NCBI RefSeq assembly: GCF_012848175.1
Contig: NZ_CP051651.1
Coordinates: 1,612,001-1,676,000, forward strand
Length of the DNA: 64,000 nucleotides
From: Xanthomonas campestris pv. badrii
GTDB lineage: Bacteria; Pseudomonadota; Gammaproteobacteria; Xanthomonadales; Xanthomonadaceae
Direction: 5' to 3'
The notes under the pieces are model-generated. The model did no database searches, was not told the DNA's origin, and saw only the letters and a program-made list of their open reading frames with translations. Of the stretch, positions 8,166-19,574 are shown one piece after another. Made by a program: the position numbers and the translations under genes. Each line of letters begins with the position of its first letter. Positions within the stretch are counted from its first letter, which is position 1.

Positions 8166-10112
8166 ATGAGGATGAACGACTTGACCAAGAATCTGCTGCT
8201 ATGGGTGGTCGTCGCGGTTGTGCTGATGGTCGTCTTCCAGAGCTTCTCGCCGCGGATGGCGGGCGGTGTCGGCGCCGACTCGATCACCTATACCCAGTTC
8301 CTGAAGGAAGTGGACTCCGGGCGCGTCAAGTCGGTGGATTACACCGATGAGACCAACCTGGCCGTCAACGCGATCCGCTTCAAGCGCACCGACGGCAGCG
8401 AAGCCACCGTCTACGGTCCGCGCGACGACAAGCTGGTCGACGTGCTGTACAGCAAGAACATCGAAATGACCCGGCAAAAGCCGTCCACCGGCCCCGGGTT
8501 CTGGTCGTTGGTGCTGAATTTTCTGCCGGTCATCCTGATCATCGGCTTCTGGCTGTTCATCATGCGCCAGATGCAGGGCGGTGGTGGCGGTGCCAAGGGT
8601 GCGATGAGCTTCGGCAAGTCGCGCGCCAAGCTGCAGGGCGAAGACCAGATCAAGATCACCTTTGCCGACGTTGCCGGTTGCGACGAAGCGAAGGAAGAAG
8701 TCGGCGAATTGGTGGACTTCCTGCGCGACCCGACCAAGTTCACCAAGCTGGGTGGCAAGATTCCGCGCGGCGTATTGATGGTGGGTCCGCCGGGTACCGG
8801 CAAGACCCTGCTCGCCAAGGCGATCGCCGGCGAGGCCAAGGTGCCGTTCTTCAGCATCTCCGGTTCCGACTTCGTCGAAATGTTCGTCGGCGTTGGTGCC
8901 AGCCGTGTGCGCGACATGTTCGAGCAGGCCAAGAAGCACGCGCCGTGCATCATCTTCATCGACGAAATCGATGCGGTGGGCCGTCATCGCGGTGCCGGTC
9001 TTGGTGGCGGCCATGACGAGCGCGAGCAGACCCTGAACCAGTTGCTGGTCGAGATGGACGGTTTCGAAGGCGGCGAAGGCGTGATCGTGATCGCGGCGAC
9101 CAATCGCCCCGACGTGCTGGATCCGGCGCTGCTGCGTCCGGGCCGTTTCGATCGCCAGGTCGTGGTCGGCCTGCCGGACGTCAAGGGCCGCGAACAGATC
9201 CTGCGCGTGCACATGCGCAAGCTACCGCTGGCCGACGACGTGGTGCCGATGGTCATCGCCCGCGGTACCCCGGGCTTCTCCGGCGCCGATCTGGCCAACC
9301 TGTGCAACGAGGCGGCGCTGTTTGCCGCGCGCGGCGGCGAGAAGGAAGTCCGCATGGATCACTTCGACCGTGCCCGCGACAAGATCCTGATGGGCGCCGA
9401 GCGTCGCTCGATGGCCATGAGCGAAGACGAAAAGACCCTCACCGCGTATCACGAGGCGGGCCACGCCATCGTCGGCCGCCTGGTGCCGGAGCACGATCCG
9501 GTCTACAAGGTCACCATCATTCCGCGCGGCCGCGCGCTGGGCGTGACGATGTATCTGCCGGAAGGCGATCGCTACTCGATGAACCGCGTGGCAATCGAGT
9601 CTCAGCTGTGCTCGCTGTACGGCGGCCGCGTTGCCGAAGAGCTGATCTTCGGCGGCGACAAGGTCACCACCGGTGCGTCCAACGACATCGAGCGTGCTAC
9701 CAAGATGGCGCGTAACATGGTCACCAAGTGGGGCCTGTCCGACGAGCTTGGCCCGGTGGCCTATGGCGAGGAGGAGGATGAGGTGTTCCTGGGCCGTTCG
9801 GTGACCCAGCACAAGAACGTCTCCGACGAGACCGCGCGCAAGATCGACGAAGTCGTGCGTTCGATCCTGGACAAGGCCTACAGCAAGACCAAGACCATCC
9901 TCACCGAAAATCTGGACAAGCTGCACGCGATGTCGCAGTTGTTGCTGCAATACGAGACCATCGACGTGCCGCAGATCGACGCCATCATGGAAGGCCGCGA
10001 GCCGCCGCCGCCGGCGGGTTGGGGCAAGTCCGACAAGGACGGTGGCAACAACAACGACAAGGGCAGCCCGCGTCCGTTGCCGCCGATCGCAGGCCCGGCC
10101 GAGCAGCTGTAG
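8166..10112 (+). CDS. ftsH: FtsH, membrane AAA+ zinc metalloprotease
   Basis: Hexameric inner-membrane protease that degrades misassembled membrane proteins and some short-lived regulators. Two N-terminal membrane segments (about residues 10-30 and 115-135) flank a periplasmic loop. The AAA+ module has Walker A GPPGTGKT at about residue 207, Walker B IIFIDEID and the GRFDRQ region. The zinc site HEAGH starts at residue 429. The C-terminal tail is Gly/Asn/Pro-rich. The start could equally be the ATG two codons later (MNDLTKN), which gives the more familiar N-terminus. Confidence 0.97.
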   Translation: MRMNDLTKNLLLWVVVAVVLMVVFQSFSPRMAGGVGADSITYTQFLKEVDSGRVKSVDYTDETNLAVNAIRFKRTDGSEATVYGPRDDKLVDVLYSKNIEMTRQKPSTGPGFWSLVLNFLPVILIIGFWLFIMRQMQGGGGGAKGAMSFGKSRAKLQGEDQIKITFADVAGCDEAKEEVGELVDFLRDPTKFTKLGGKIPRGVLMVGPPGTGKTLLAKAIAGEAKVPFFSISGSDFVEMFVGVGASRVRDMFEQAKKHAPCIIFIDEIDAVGRHRGAGLGGGHDEREQTLNQLLVEMDGFEGGEGVIVIAATNRPDVLDPALLRPGRFDRQVVVGLPDVKGREQILRVHMRKLPLADDVVPMVIARGTPGFSGADLANLCNEAALFAARGGEKEVRMDHFDRARDKILMGAERRSMAMSEDEKTLTAYHEAGHAIVGRLVPEHDPVYKVTIIPRGRALGVTMYLPEGDRYSMNRVAIESQLCSLYGGRVAEELIFGGDKVTTGASNDIERATKMARNMVTKWGLSDELGPVAYGEEEDEVFLGRSVTQHKNVSDETARKIDEVVRSILDKAYSKTKTILTENLDKLHAMSQLLLQYETIDVPQIDAIMEGREPPPPAGWGKSDKDGGNNNDKGSPRPLPPIAGPAEQL

Positions 10113-10469
10113 CTGCAAGCTGACCAGCATGAGGTAACAAGCGTCGGGGCCAGGAAGCGATTCCTGGCCCCGATGCGTTGCGGCGTCGGGCCGGGTTGGA
10201 GTGCCTGGCAAGGGCGGCGGCGGAGAAAGCCTTGCAGGCTGCGATCCGCATGCGATGCTCGTCCGGTTGGTCGACCCCAGAAGCGCAAGATGTCAGCCGC
10301 TGCGCGCTACGCGGCAATGGCTCGGCATTTGCGGCTCACCGCACCGCAGGTCGGCGGCCACGACGTGGCAAGGCTGCCATTTCCATCGATATCACCATCG
10401 ATACACTGCAACGCGCGCAAGCACGCTACGCCCCCCATCTTTCCGTACAACCGATTCAGGAGCTTTCCG
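10113..10469. other. ftsH-folP intergenic region with a strong hairpin
   Basis: This 357-base gap holds a perfect 12-bp GC-rich stem with a GCGA loop at 10145-10172. No convincing gene is seen: the short overlapping open frames have no family features. The folP ribosome site (AGGAG, 10458-10462) lies at its right end. Confidence 0.6.
10145..10172 (+). terminator. Hairpin downstream of ftsH (12-bp stem, no T-run)
   Basis: CGGGGCCAGGAA pairs perfectly with TTCCTGGCCCCG around GCGA, 32 bases after the ftsH stop. No run of T follows, so this is either an atypical terminator or an mRNA 3'-end stabiliser. Confidence 0.55.
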
Positions 10470-11371
10470 ATGTTCGACACCGCCCTCAAGCTGGATTGCG
10501 CCGGTCGCAGCCTGCGGCTGGACGCGCCGCAGGTGATGGGCATCGTCAATGTCACGCCCGACTCGTTCTCGGATGGGGGCCAGCATGCGAGCTGCGATGC
10601 GGCCATTGCCCACGCGCTGCGACTGGTGGAGCAGGGCGCGGCGGTGCTGGATATCGGAGGCGAATCCACCCGTCCCGGGGCAGCGCCGGTGTCGCTGGAG
10701 GACGAACTGCAGCGCGTGATTCCAGTGATCCAGGCATTGGCGCAGCAGACGACGGTGCCGATCAGCATCGATACGTTCAAACCGGAGGTCATGCGTGCGG
10801 CCGTCGCGGCGGGCGCTGGCATGATCAACGATGTCTACGCGCTGCGGTCGCCGGGCGCGCTGCAGGCTGCGGCAGAGTTGCAGGTGCCGGTGGTGTTGAT
10901 GCACGCGCGCAACGCGCCGCATGCGATGGAGCAGGCGCCGCACTACGACGACGTGGTGGGGGAGGTGCATCGGTTCCTCGCCGAGCGCATCTTCGCCGCG
11001 GAGATGGCCGGAATCGACAAGCGTCGGCTGGTGCTCGACCCGGGGTTCGGTTTTGACAAGACCACCGCGCACAACCTCACCCTGCTGGCGCAGTTGCAGC
11101 GCTTGCAGGAGTTCGGTTTGCCGGTGCTGGCGGGGCTGTCGCGCAAACGCAGCATCGGCGAATTGACCGGGCGCGAGGCGGCCGCAGAGCGGGTACACGG
11201 TTCGGTGGCAGCGCATCTGATCGCCGCCCAGCACAAGGCGCTGTTGTTGCGCGTGCACGACGTGGCCGCGACCGTGGATGCGCTGAAGGTCTGGAGCGCG
11301 GTCGCTGCGATCCCGGTGCCAAAGGTGTCGGCGCCGGTTGCGCCGACGATCCGCTGGCCGGACGAGGACTG

Positions 11372-11372
<1 letters not shown>
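10470..11372 (+). CDS. folP: Dihydropteroate synthase
   Basis: Condenses p-aminobenzoate with dihydropterin pyrophosphate in folate synthesis, and is the sulfonamide target. The signature [15 protein letters not shown] is at about residues 25-39. The second, GGESTRPGA, contains the Thr-Arg-Pro loop. ISIDTFKP and [12 protein letters not shown] complete the pterin site. The start MFDTALKLD follows an AGGAG site eight bases upstream. Most relatives pair folP with glmM; here miaA follows with a one-base overlap. Confidence 0.96.
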
Positions 11373-12711
<1,339 letters not shown>

Positions 12712-12722
12712 TGGAGTAGTGC

Positions 12723-14042
12723 GTGTTTGATCGCTCACGCAAGGGTGAACACGCGTTGTTGATTCAGACCCACTCCGGTGGGCCTGCCGAAGAAGATGTG
12801 CTGGAGGAGTTCGCCGACCTTGCAAAGTCGGCGGGCGCCACGGTGGCGGCGACGCTCACCGCACGCATCGACAAACCCAGCCCGTCGACCCTGATCGGCA
12901 GTGGCAAGCTGGAAGAGGTCAAGGCGGCTGCCGAGGCCACCGGCGCGGATCTGGTGCTGGTCAACCACACCTTGTCGCCCGGCCAGGAACGCAACCTGGA
13001 GCGCTATCTGGAGCGGCGCGTGATCGACCGCACCGGGTTGATCCTGGATATCTTCGCGCAGCGAGCGCGCAGCCACGAAGGTAAGTTGCAGGTGGAACTG
13101 GCGCAGCTGCGGCATATGGCCACACGCCTGGTGCGCGGCTGGACCCACCTCGAGCGCCAGCGCGGTGGTGCGATCGGCCTGCGCGGCCCCGGTGAAACCC
13201 AGCTGGAAACCGACCGCCGCCTGCTGCAGAAGCGGGTGGAGCAGTTGCAGAAGCGACTGGAAAAGGTCGAGGTGCAGCGCAACCAGATGCGTCGCGCGCG
13301 GCTGCGTAGCGAGCTGCCGCGCATTGCGCTGGTTGGCTATACCAATGCCGGCAAGTCCACACTGTTCAATGCGTTGACCGGCGCCGATGCGTATGCGGCC
13401 GATCAGCTGTTCGCCACGCTCGATCCCACCGTGCGACGCATCGCACTGCCGGGCGGCAGCGCGGTCCTGGCCGATACGGTCGGCTTCGTGCGCGATCTGC
13501 CGCACGAACTGGTGGCCGCGTTCCGTTCGACCCTGTCCGAGGCACGCGAGGCCGATCTGCTGTTGCATATCGTCGACGCCGCCGACCCACTGCGCGAAGA
13601 GCGCATCCTGCAGGTGGACGAGGTATTGCATGCGGTGGGTGCCGGCGATCTCCCGCAGCTGCTGGTGTTCAACAAGATCGACAGGATCGAAGGCGCACAA
13701 GTGCGGCACGATGCCCAGGACGGCATTCCCGATCCGGCACGCCGCGAGCGCGTATGGATTTCCGCACGCGATGGCCGCGGGCTGGAAGCGCTACAACACG
13801 CGCTCGGCCAGCGCCTGGATCTGCGCCATGTGACCGGGCAACTGCGGCTGCCGCCCTCGGCCGGCCGCCTGCGCTCGAAGTTGCATCAGTTGGAAGTGGT
13901 GCGCGACGAGCAGGTCGATGAACAGGGCTGGCTGCTCGAGGTCGATCTGCCGATGGTCGAGGCCGAGCGTCTGGCCGCGGGCGACGATGGTGCGCCGCTG
14001 CGGGCAATGTTGCCGGACCGCCGCGAAGACTGGGAAACCTGA
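12723..14042 (+). CDS. hflX: HflX, ribosome-associated GTPase
   Basis: GTPase that binds the 50S E-site region and splits or rescues stalled ribosomes. The N-terminal HflX domain includes the glycine-rich motif LRGPGETQLETDRR. The G domain begins around residue 205 with P-loop GYTNAGKSTLFN, then LADTVGFVRDLPHELV (G3) and FNKID (G4). The start is GTG, 11 bases after the hfq stop. The 439-residue length is typical. A C-terminal domain of about 70 residues follows the G domain. Confidence 0.95.
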   Translation: MFDRSRKGEHALLIQTHSGGPAEEDVLEEFADLAKSAGATVAATLTARIDKPSPSTLIGSGKLEEVKAAAEATGADLVLVNHTLSPGQERNLERYLERRVIDRTGLILDIFAQRARSHEGKLQVELAQLRHMATRLVRGWTHLERQRGGAIGLRGPGETQLETDRRLLQKRVEQLQKRLEKVEVQRNQMRRARLRSELPRIALVGYTNAGKSTLFNALTGADAYAADQLFATLDPTVRRIALPGGSAVLADTVGFVRDLPHELVAAFRSTLSEAREADLLLHIVDAADPLREERILQVDEVLHAVGAGDLPQLLVFNKIDRIEGAQVRHDAQDGIPDPARRERVWISARDGRGLEALQHALGQRLDLRHVTGQLRLPPSAGRLRSKLHQLEVVRDEQVDEQGWLLEVDLPMVEAERLAAGDDGAPLRAMLPDRREDWET

Positions 14043-14120
14043 TCGCTGCGCCCGGCTGGCAGGGAGACAGCACGCACAAATTCGGATAAAAGTGACCGCT
14101 GCCCATTCCTGATCCCCGCA

Positions 14121-14615
14121 ATGACGTCTCCCACCGATCACGATCTGCTGCAGCTTGCCCATTCCCTGAGCACGCAGTTGCGCGCGGCGCGCGAGCGTCT
14201 GGTGACGGCGGAAAGCTGTACTGGTGGCTGGATCGCCAAGGCCATGACCGATATCGCCGGTTCCTCGGACTGGTTCGATTGCGGCATGGTGGCCTACAGC
14301 TACGAGGCGAAACAGGCCCTGTTGCGGGTGCGCCCGCAGACTCTGGAAGTGCATGGCGCAGTCAGTCGGGAAACGGTGATCGAAATGGTGTCCGGCGCCC
14401 TGGTCACCTCCGGTGGCAGCATCGCAGTGGCAGTGACCGGTATCGCCGGCCCGGGCGGTGGCAGCGAGGACAAGCCGGTGGGCACCGTGTGGATCGGCTG
14501 GAAGCGACGCGGCGGGTATGCATCGGCGCAACTGTTCCAGTTCGACGGCGACCGCGATGCCGTGCGTCGTCAGACGGTGGTGGCTGCGCTGCATGGATTG
14601 AGTGCGTTGCTGTAG
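14121..14615 (+). CDS. pncC: PncC, nicotinamide-nucleotide amidohydrolase (CinA C-terminal domain)
   Basis: Deamidates nicotinamide mononucleotide to nicotinate mononucleotide in pyridine-nucleotide salvage. The 164 residues correspond to a stand-alone CinA C-terminal domain. [41 protein letters not shown] and a C-terminal helix are all conserved. In many gammaproteobacteria pncC sits directly beside recA. Here a TonB receptor and a kinase-like gene separate it from lexA-recA by about 5 kb. Confidence 0.93.
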   Translation: MTSPTDHDLLQLAHSLSTQLRAARERLVTAESCTGGWIAKAMTDIAGSSDWFDCGMVAYSYEAKQALLRVRPQTLEVHGAVSRETVIEMVSGALVTSGGSIAVAVTGIAGPGGGSEDKPVGTVWIGWKRRGGYASAQLFQFDGDRDAVRRQTVVAALHGLSALL

Positions 14616-14837
14616 GGCGGCCAGCAGAACGCGGCAAAGAGTCGTCGGAGTTGTCCGTCGCTGAGCCGGCCTGGTGCATGGCTCGCATGCGCATTGCGGT
14701 GCGGTCGGGTTCGCCATGCGCACGGCGCGTTCGGCTCCTTGCACTGCGCGTGCAGTGCAGTTGAATGATGATGGACCCTCATGCGCGCATGCAGTGCCAG
14801 TGGCACTGCCCTGGTCGCGCCTTCATCGGGGAACCTC

Positions 14838-17387
14838 ATGAATCTGCAGCAGCAACCTCGCGCCGTGTTGGCGCTCGCCCTGTTCATGGCGCTGCCTGCG
14901 CCTTGCCTGCATGCACAGGCCGCCTCGTCCGCAGAGCAGTCCGCTACGCTGCCTTCCGAACCTGCCACCCTGGCGGCGCTGACGGTCACCGCGCAAAAAC
15001 GCGAGGAAGCGCTACAGAACGTGCCGGTCGTGGTGTCGGTATTGCCCGAGCAACTGCTGCAGGACAGTGGCGTGCACGACATCAAGGAACTTCAGGTGCT
15101 GGTACCTGGCCTGATCGTGACCAGTTCGCAAAGCGCGGCGCAGACCACCGCGCGCATTCGCGGGATCGGCACGGTGGGCGACAACGCCGGGCTGGAATCG
15201 TCGGTGGGCGTGGTCATCGACGGCGTTGCGCGTGCGCGCAATGGCGTGGGTTTCGCCGATCTGGGGGAGCTGGAACGCATCGAGGTGCTGAAGGGGCCGC
15301 AAGGCACGGTGTTCGGCAAGAACACCTCGGCCGGGGTCATCAATGTGGTCACGCGCCGGCCCAGTTTCACCCGCAGCGCCGATGCCGAGCTGACGGCCGG
15401 CAACTATGGCGCGCTGGGGGTGGCCGGCGCGTTCAACGACGCCCTGAGCGAAACCGCTGCGTTGCGTGTCTACGCGGCCCGACGGCAGCGCGACGGCTTC
15501 GAGCAGGTGGTGACCGGGGCCGGCCCGCGCACGGCCACCGATGACGGCGACCAGAACCTGCGCACCGCACGCGTGCAGGTGTTGTGGGAGCCGAGCCCCG
15601 ATCTGGAGATCAACCTGGCAGCCGATGCCACCACCCGCAAGGAAAACTGCTGCGTCACCGTCACCACCGAGCGCGGCCCCACCGCCGCCTTGATCGATGC
15701 GCTGGCGCCGGGCGGGCAGGGCACCAGCCCGCGCGCCGAGCCGCAACGCCGGCGTGCCTACAGCAACCGCGGCACGGCGCAGGACATTCACGACAAGGGC
15801 GTGTCGGCGCAGGTCGATTGGACCACGCCCTGGCTCGACGATGCGGTGCTGACCTCGATCACCGCACTGCGCGACTGGAAGTCGGTCAATGGCCTGGACT
15901 TCGACTATGGCGCGGCCGACATCTTGTATCGCGACGCGCGCGAGAACGAGATGCTCACCAAGTTCAGGACCTTCAGCCAGGAACTGCGCTTTGCCGGTTC
16001 CACCGAACGCGTGGACTGGCTGCTGGGCGCGTTCTATGCCGATGAAACCCTGCATCGCAACGAATCCTATCGCTTCGGTGATGCGTACGAACCGTACCTC
16101 TCCAGCGTCCTGCTGGCGCGCATCAATCCGGCCTTGGCCGCACGTGCCGATGCGCCGCGTTTTCTCGCCGATGCCACCGGCCTGCCGACGGGAACCCTGT
16201 TTCGCGGCCAGGGCAGTCAGGACCGCTTTCGGCAGGACGGCACCAGCGCGGCACTGTTCACCAACAACACCTGGCACGCCACCGACGCGCTGGATGTGGT
16301 GGTCGGCCTGCGCTACACCTACGAACACAAGGCGCTGCGATCGGCCTTCGCCAATCCAGACGCAAGCCCGGCCTGCGCCCGCTATTTCGCGCCGAACGGG
16401 CAGGTCGACCCGGCGGCGCTGCGGCGCATCGGCGCGGCGCTCACCGCACGTGGCGTGCCTGCCGCCGCCGTGCCGGCCATCGCGCCGCAGGTGATCGGTT
16501 TCACCTGCCTGCCCTGGGCCAACGTGGCCCATGCCGGACGCCTGACCGAACAGCGCCGCACCGAACGCGAGTGGTCCGGCACCGCCAAGCTGGCGTATCG
16601 CTGGAACGATGCGCTGATGACGTACGTGTCGGCAGCGCGTGGCTACAAGGCCGGTGGATTCAATCTGGATCGCGTGCAATCGTCCGACGGCCTGTCCAGC
16701 GGCGTGCAGGGCATCGTGCCGGTGGACGATACCTCGTTCCCGGGCGAGTTCGTCGACAGCTATGAACTCGGCGCGAAGAGCACCTGGCTGGGCGGCAACC
16801 TGCTGGTGAACGCAGCGCTGTTCTACCAGGAATTCAGCGATTTCCAGCTCAACAATTTCCTCGGCACCAGCTTCGTGGTGCGCTCCATTCCCACCGTGGT
16901 GTCGCGTGGCATCGACACCGACGTTCTCTGGCAGGGCGCGATACCCGGCCTGATGGTGCAAGGCGGGCTCAGCTATGCAGACACCACGTATGGCAACGAC
17001 CCGTTGCCGGATGCAGAGCTGGCCTTGTTGCCCGGCAGCCGGCTGAGTTTTGCGCCGCGCTGGTCGGCCAATCTGTCGGCGACCTACGAACACGCGGTGG
17101 GCAACCGATTGACCGGTCGCGTCAATGTCGGCGCCAAATACACCTCCGAGTACAACGCCGGTTCGGATCTGGATCCGCAGAAGGCGCAACCGGGCTACAC
17201 CTTGCTCAACGCACGCGTAGGCATCGGCGCCACCGACAAACGCTGGCTGCTGGAGGCATGGGCCGAAAATCTGGGCAACGAAACCTATCGGCAGATCGTG
17301 ATCGACACCCCGCTGCAGGCTGGCTCGTGGAATGCATTTTTGGGTGCGCCGCGCACTTACGGGCTGACATTGCGCTTGCGTTATTGA
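14838..17387 (+). CDS. TonB-dependent outer-membrane receptor
   Basis: An 849-residue outer-membrane transporter with a signal peptide ending around LHAQA, a plausible TonB box (ALTVTAQ), a plug domain (QNVPVVVSVLPEQLLQ to VLKGPQGTVFGKNTSAGVINVVTRRP) and a 22-strand barrel ending in Leu-Arg-Tyr. The plug style resembles siderophore and other iron-complex receptors rather than the larger carbohydrate receptors at 44-51 kb. The ligand cannot be read from sequence. ATG 14838 is chosen because it begins the signal peptide. It lies alone between pncC and an ABC1 kinase gene. Confidence 0.92.
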   Translation: MNLQQQPRAVLALALFMALPAPCLHAQAASSAEQSATLPSEPATLAALTVTAQKREEALQNVPVVVSVLPEQLLQDSGVHDIKELQVLVPGLIVTSSQSAAQTTARIRGIGTVGDNAGLESSVGVVIDGVARARNGVGFADLGELERIEVLKGPQGTVFGKNTSAGVINVVTRRPSFTRSADAELTAGNYGALGVAGAFNDALSETAALRVYAARRQRDGFEQVVTGAGPRTATDDGDQNLRTARVQVLWEPSPDLEINLAADATTRKENCCVTVTTERGPTAALIDALAPGGQGTSPRAEPQRRRAYSNRGTAQDIHDKGVSAQVDWTTPWLDDAVLTSITALRDWKSVNGLDFDYGAADILYRDARENEMLTKFRTFSQELRFAGSTERVDWLLGAFYADETLHRNESYRFGDAYEPYLSSVLLARINPALAARADAPRFLADATGLPTGTLFRGQGSQDRFRQDGTSAALFTNNTWHATDALDVVVGLRYTYEHKALRSAFANPDASPACARYFAPNGQVDPAALRRIGAALTARGVPAAAVPAIAPQVIGFTCLPWANVAHAGRLTEQRRTEREWSGTAKLAYRWNDALMTYVSAARGYKAGGFNLDRVQSSDGLSSGVQGIVPVDDTSFPGEFVDSYELGAKSTWLGGNLLVNAALFYQEFSDFQLNNFLGTSFVVRSIPTVVSRGIDTDVLWQGAIPGLMVQGGLSYADTTYGNDPLPDAELALLPGSRLSFAPRWSANLSATYEHAVGNRLTGRVNVGAKYTSEYNAGSDLDPQKAQPGYTLLNARVGIGATDKRWLLEAWAENLGNETYRQIVIDTPLQAGSWNAFLGAPRTYGLTLRLRY

Positions 17388-17810
17388 GCAGGTGTGCCGC
17401 CTGTTCGCCACGCATGCACTGCAACTGCGTCAGCGTGTGGCCCACTCTGCGCTGAGGACGCATCGGGCCGGGGCGCGACATCGGCGGATGGATCGGCTAC
17501 AAACACGGTCTCACTGCTGACGCTGCGTGCCGATGTTTCCGTTTTCTGCTGTCGTGAACACCGCCTCGCCTTCCCTGATTCCCTGTGACCGGTTAGGCGC
17601 GTCTGCGTCGCGTGGTTTAGATGCGACAGCGCGGCCTGTTGCGCGTCATGGCCTGGTCTTGGGGCTGCGCGACCCTGATGCATCTTCCAGGCCGCACGGG
17701 GGCGTTCATGGCATGTCGCGGTGGAGCTTGCTGATCGCGCGCCTCGCCCTGGTCGTGCAACCAGGCTGCGGGCAGCCTCGGGTCCATGCGCCCCAGCAGG
17801 CGGTGCGCTG
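17388..17810. other. Gap between TonB receptor and ABC1 kinase gene
   Basis: These 423 bases hold no gene I can support. Several short open frames occur on both strands, but none has a recognisable domain or convincing ribosome site. A promoter for the kinase gene may lie here, but no clear -35/-10 pair was picked out. Confidence 0.5.
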
Positions 17811-19487
17811 ATGTGGGAAGCGCTTGGCACGGTTCGTGATCTGGGGCGGCTGCAGGAAATCGCCTCCGTCCTGATCCGCTACGGGTTTGGCGATGTCGTG
17901 CGCCGCATCGGGCTGGCCGATGTGCTCGATCGCGCCGGCAGGTTGCTGCACTGGAACAACGTCGAAGGCCGCCTGCGCATGTCCGCCGCGCTGCGCGTGC
18001 GGCGCGCCCTGGAGGAACTCGGCCCTACCTTCGTCAAACTGGGGCAAGTGCTGGCCACGCGCGTAGACCTGCTGCCGCCGGACTGGATCGAGGAGCTCAG
18101 CGAACTGCAGAACGCGGTGCCGGCCTTGCCGTTCGATCAAATACGGCCGCAACTGGTCGCCGCGCTGGGGGCGGAACCGGAGAGCGTGTTCGCCCGGCTG
18201 GACGAGCAGCCCTTGGCGGCCGCGTCGCTGGCGCAGACCCACCGCGCCTGGTTGGCCGACGGCACGCCGGTGGTGCTGAAAATCCGCCGCCCCGGCATCG
18301 GCGACACCATCGACGCAGATCTGCGCCTGCTCGCGCGGCTGGCCGACATCGTCGAAACCCGCGCTCCGGACCTCAAACGCTATCGCCCAGCCGAAGTGGT
18401 GCAGCAATTCACCGTCTCGCTGCGGCGCGAGCTGGATTTCGCTGCCGAGGGCCGCAACGCCGAACGTATCGCTGCCAACTTCACGCACGATGCGCAGGTG
18501 GTGGTGCCGGCGGTGTATTGGGAGTGGACCTGCGACGCGCTCAACGTGCAGGAATTCATCGACGGCATTCCCGGCCGCGACATGCTGGCGGTGGATGCCG
18601 CAGGCCTGGATCGCCAGGCATTGGCGCGCACCGGAGCCGGCATCGTGCTGAAGATGGTGTTGCAGGACGGCTGCTTCCATGCCGACCCGCACCCGGGCAA
18701 CATTTTCTATCTGCGCGACGGCCGCATCGCCATCATCGATTTCGGCATGGTCGGGCGGGTGTCCGAGCAGCGCCGTTTCCAGGTCGCGCAGTTGCTGCAC
18801 GGCATGGTGAGCTACGACGCCGAAGCGGTCATCGATGTGTTGCTGGAATGGGCCGGCACCAGTGTGGACATCGACGAGGCGCGCCTGCAGCAGGACATCG
18901 GTGCATTCGTCGACGAGTACCGCGGCGTGCCGCTGAAGGAGTTGCGCATCGGCGCGATGCTCGGCGATGTCACCGCCATCCTGCGCGACCACGGGCTCAC
19001 GCTGCCGTCGGATCTGGCGCTGATGATCAAGGCGTTTCTCACCCTCGAAGGCATGGGGCGCCAGCTCGACCCGGAGTTCGACATGGCCACCGAAGCGCGG
19101 CCGTATCTCGAACGCGCGGTGCTGCAACGCTACGCGCCCAGCGCCATGCTGCGACGCAGCCGCCGTACCGTGACCGGAGCAATCGATCTGATCGGCGACC
19201 TGCCGCGCGATCTCAAGCGCCTGATCCAGGCGGCGCGTCGCGGCAAACTGCAATTGCATGTGGAGACGCGCGCCCTGCGCGAGTTCGGCGAGCAGGTCGA
19301 TCGCGCCGCCAATCGGCTCACCATGGGGATCGTGACCGCGGCCCTGGTGATCGGTTCGTCGATCGTGATGAACAGCGTTGGTGGCAGCGCCAGCCGCTGG
19401 CTGCTCGGCCTGGGCGTGGGCGGCTTCATCGGCGCCGGCCTGTGCGGCATCTGGATCCTGTTTTCGATCTGGCGCAGCCGGCGCTAG
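17811..19487 (+). CDS. ABC1/UbiB-family atypical protein kinase-like protein
   Basis: A 558-residue member of the UbiB/COQ8 family. The family marks are all visible: TFVKLGQVLATRVDLLP (the KxGQ segment that replaces the usual nucleotide loop), AAASLAQTHRA (Ala-rich loop), VVLKIRRPG (ATP lysine), FHADPHPGNIF (catalytic loop) and IIDFGMVG (DFG). Two hydrophobic segments at the C-terminus (about residues 505-555) would anchor it to the inner membrane. UbiB supports ubiquinone synthesis. Whether this copy is UbiB itself or a paralogue cannot be told, since no ubiE/ubiJ neighbours are present. lexA starts 87 bases downstream. Confidence 0.88.
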   Translation: MWEALGTVRDLGRLQEIASVLIRYGFGDVVRRIGLADVLDRAGRLLHWNNVEGRLRMSAALRVRRALEELGPTFVKLGQVLATRVDLLPPDWIEELSELQNAVPALPFDQIRPQLVAALGAEPESVFARLDEQPLAAASLAQTHRAWLADGTPVVLKIRRPGIGDTIDADLRLLARLADIVETRAPDLKRYRPAEVVQQFTVSLRRELDFAAEGRNAERIAANFTHDAQVVVPAVYWEWTCDALNVQEFIDGIPGRDMLAVDAAGLDRQALARTGAGIVLKMVLQDGCFHADPHPGNIFYLRDGRIAIIDFGMVGRVSEQRRFQVAQLLHGMVSYDAEAVIDVLLEWAGTSVDIDEARLQQDIGAFVDEYRGVPLKELRIGAMLGDVTAILRDHGLTLPSDLALMIKAFLTLEGMGRQLDPEFDMATEARPYLERAVLQRYAPSAMLRRSRRTVTGAIDLIGDLPRDLKRLIQAARRGKLQLHVETRALREFGEQVDRAANRLTMGIVTAALVIGSSIVMNSVGGSASRWLLGLGVGGFIGAGLCGIWILFSIWRSRR

Positions 19488-19553
19488 CCAGGGGTATCCG
19501 CTCGGCGTCGGGTTGAATGCGCAGAAGCAAGAAAGGGATTGCACACCGCCCTG

Positions 19554-19572
19554 TTAGTAGTAATACTACTAA
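19554..19572. promoter_or_regulatory. LexA operator (19-bp palindrome TTAGTAGTAATACTACTAA)
   Basis: The perfect palindrome TTAGTAGTAATACTACTAA ends two bases before the lexA start codon. It matches the Xanthomonas/Xylella LexA box TTAG-N6-TACTA (family knowledge). Its position means LexA would block its own transcription or translation start region. Confidence 0.93.
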
Positions 19573-19574
19573 CC

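Noticed and set aside
10178..11056. Overlapping plus-strand frame across the folP start
   Set aside because: Its translation is Arg/Ala/Gly-rich without family signals, and the folP frame explains the sequence.
17706..19544. Long antisense frame over the ABC1 kinase gene
   Set aside because: Same high-GC shadow effect; no recognisable motif, and the sense strand carries all kinase-like motifs.
19539..19574. Earlier in-frame ATG for lexA
   Set aside because: It would place the coding region across the LexA operator and add non-conserved hydrophobic residues before MDLTDTQHA.
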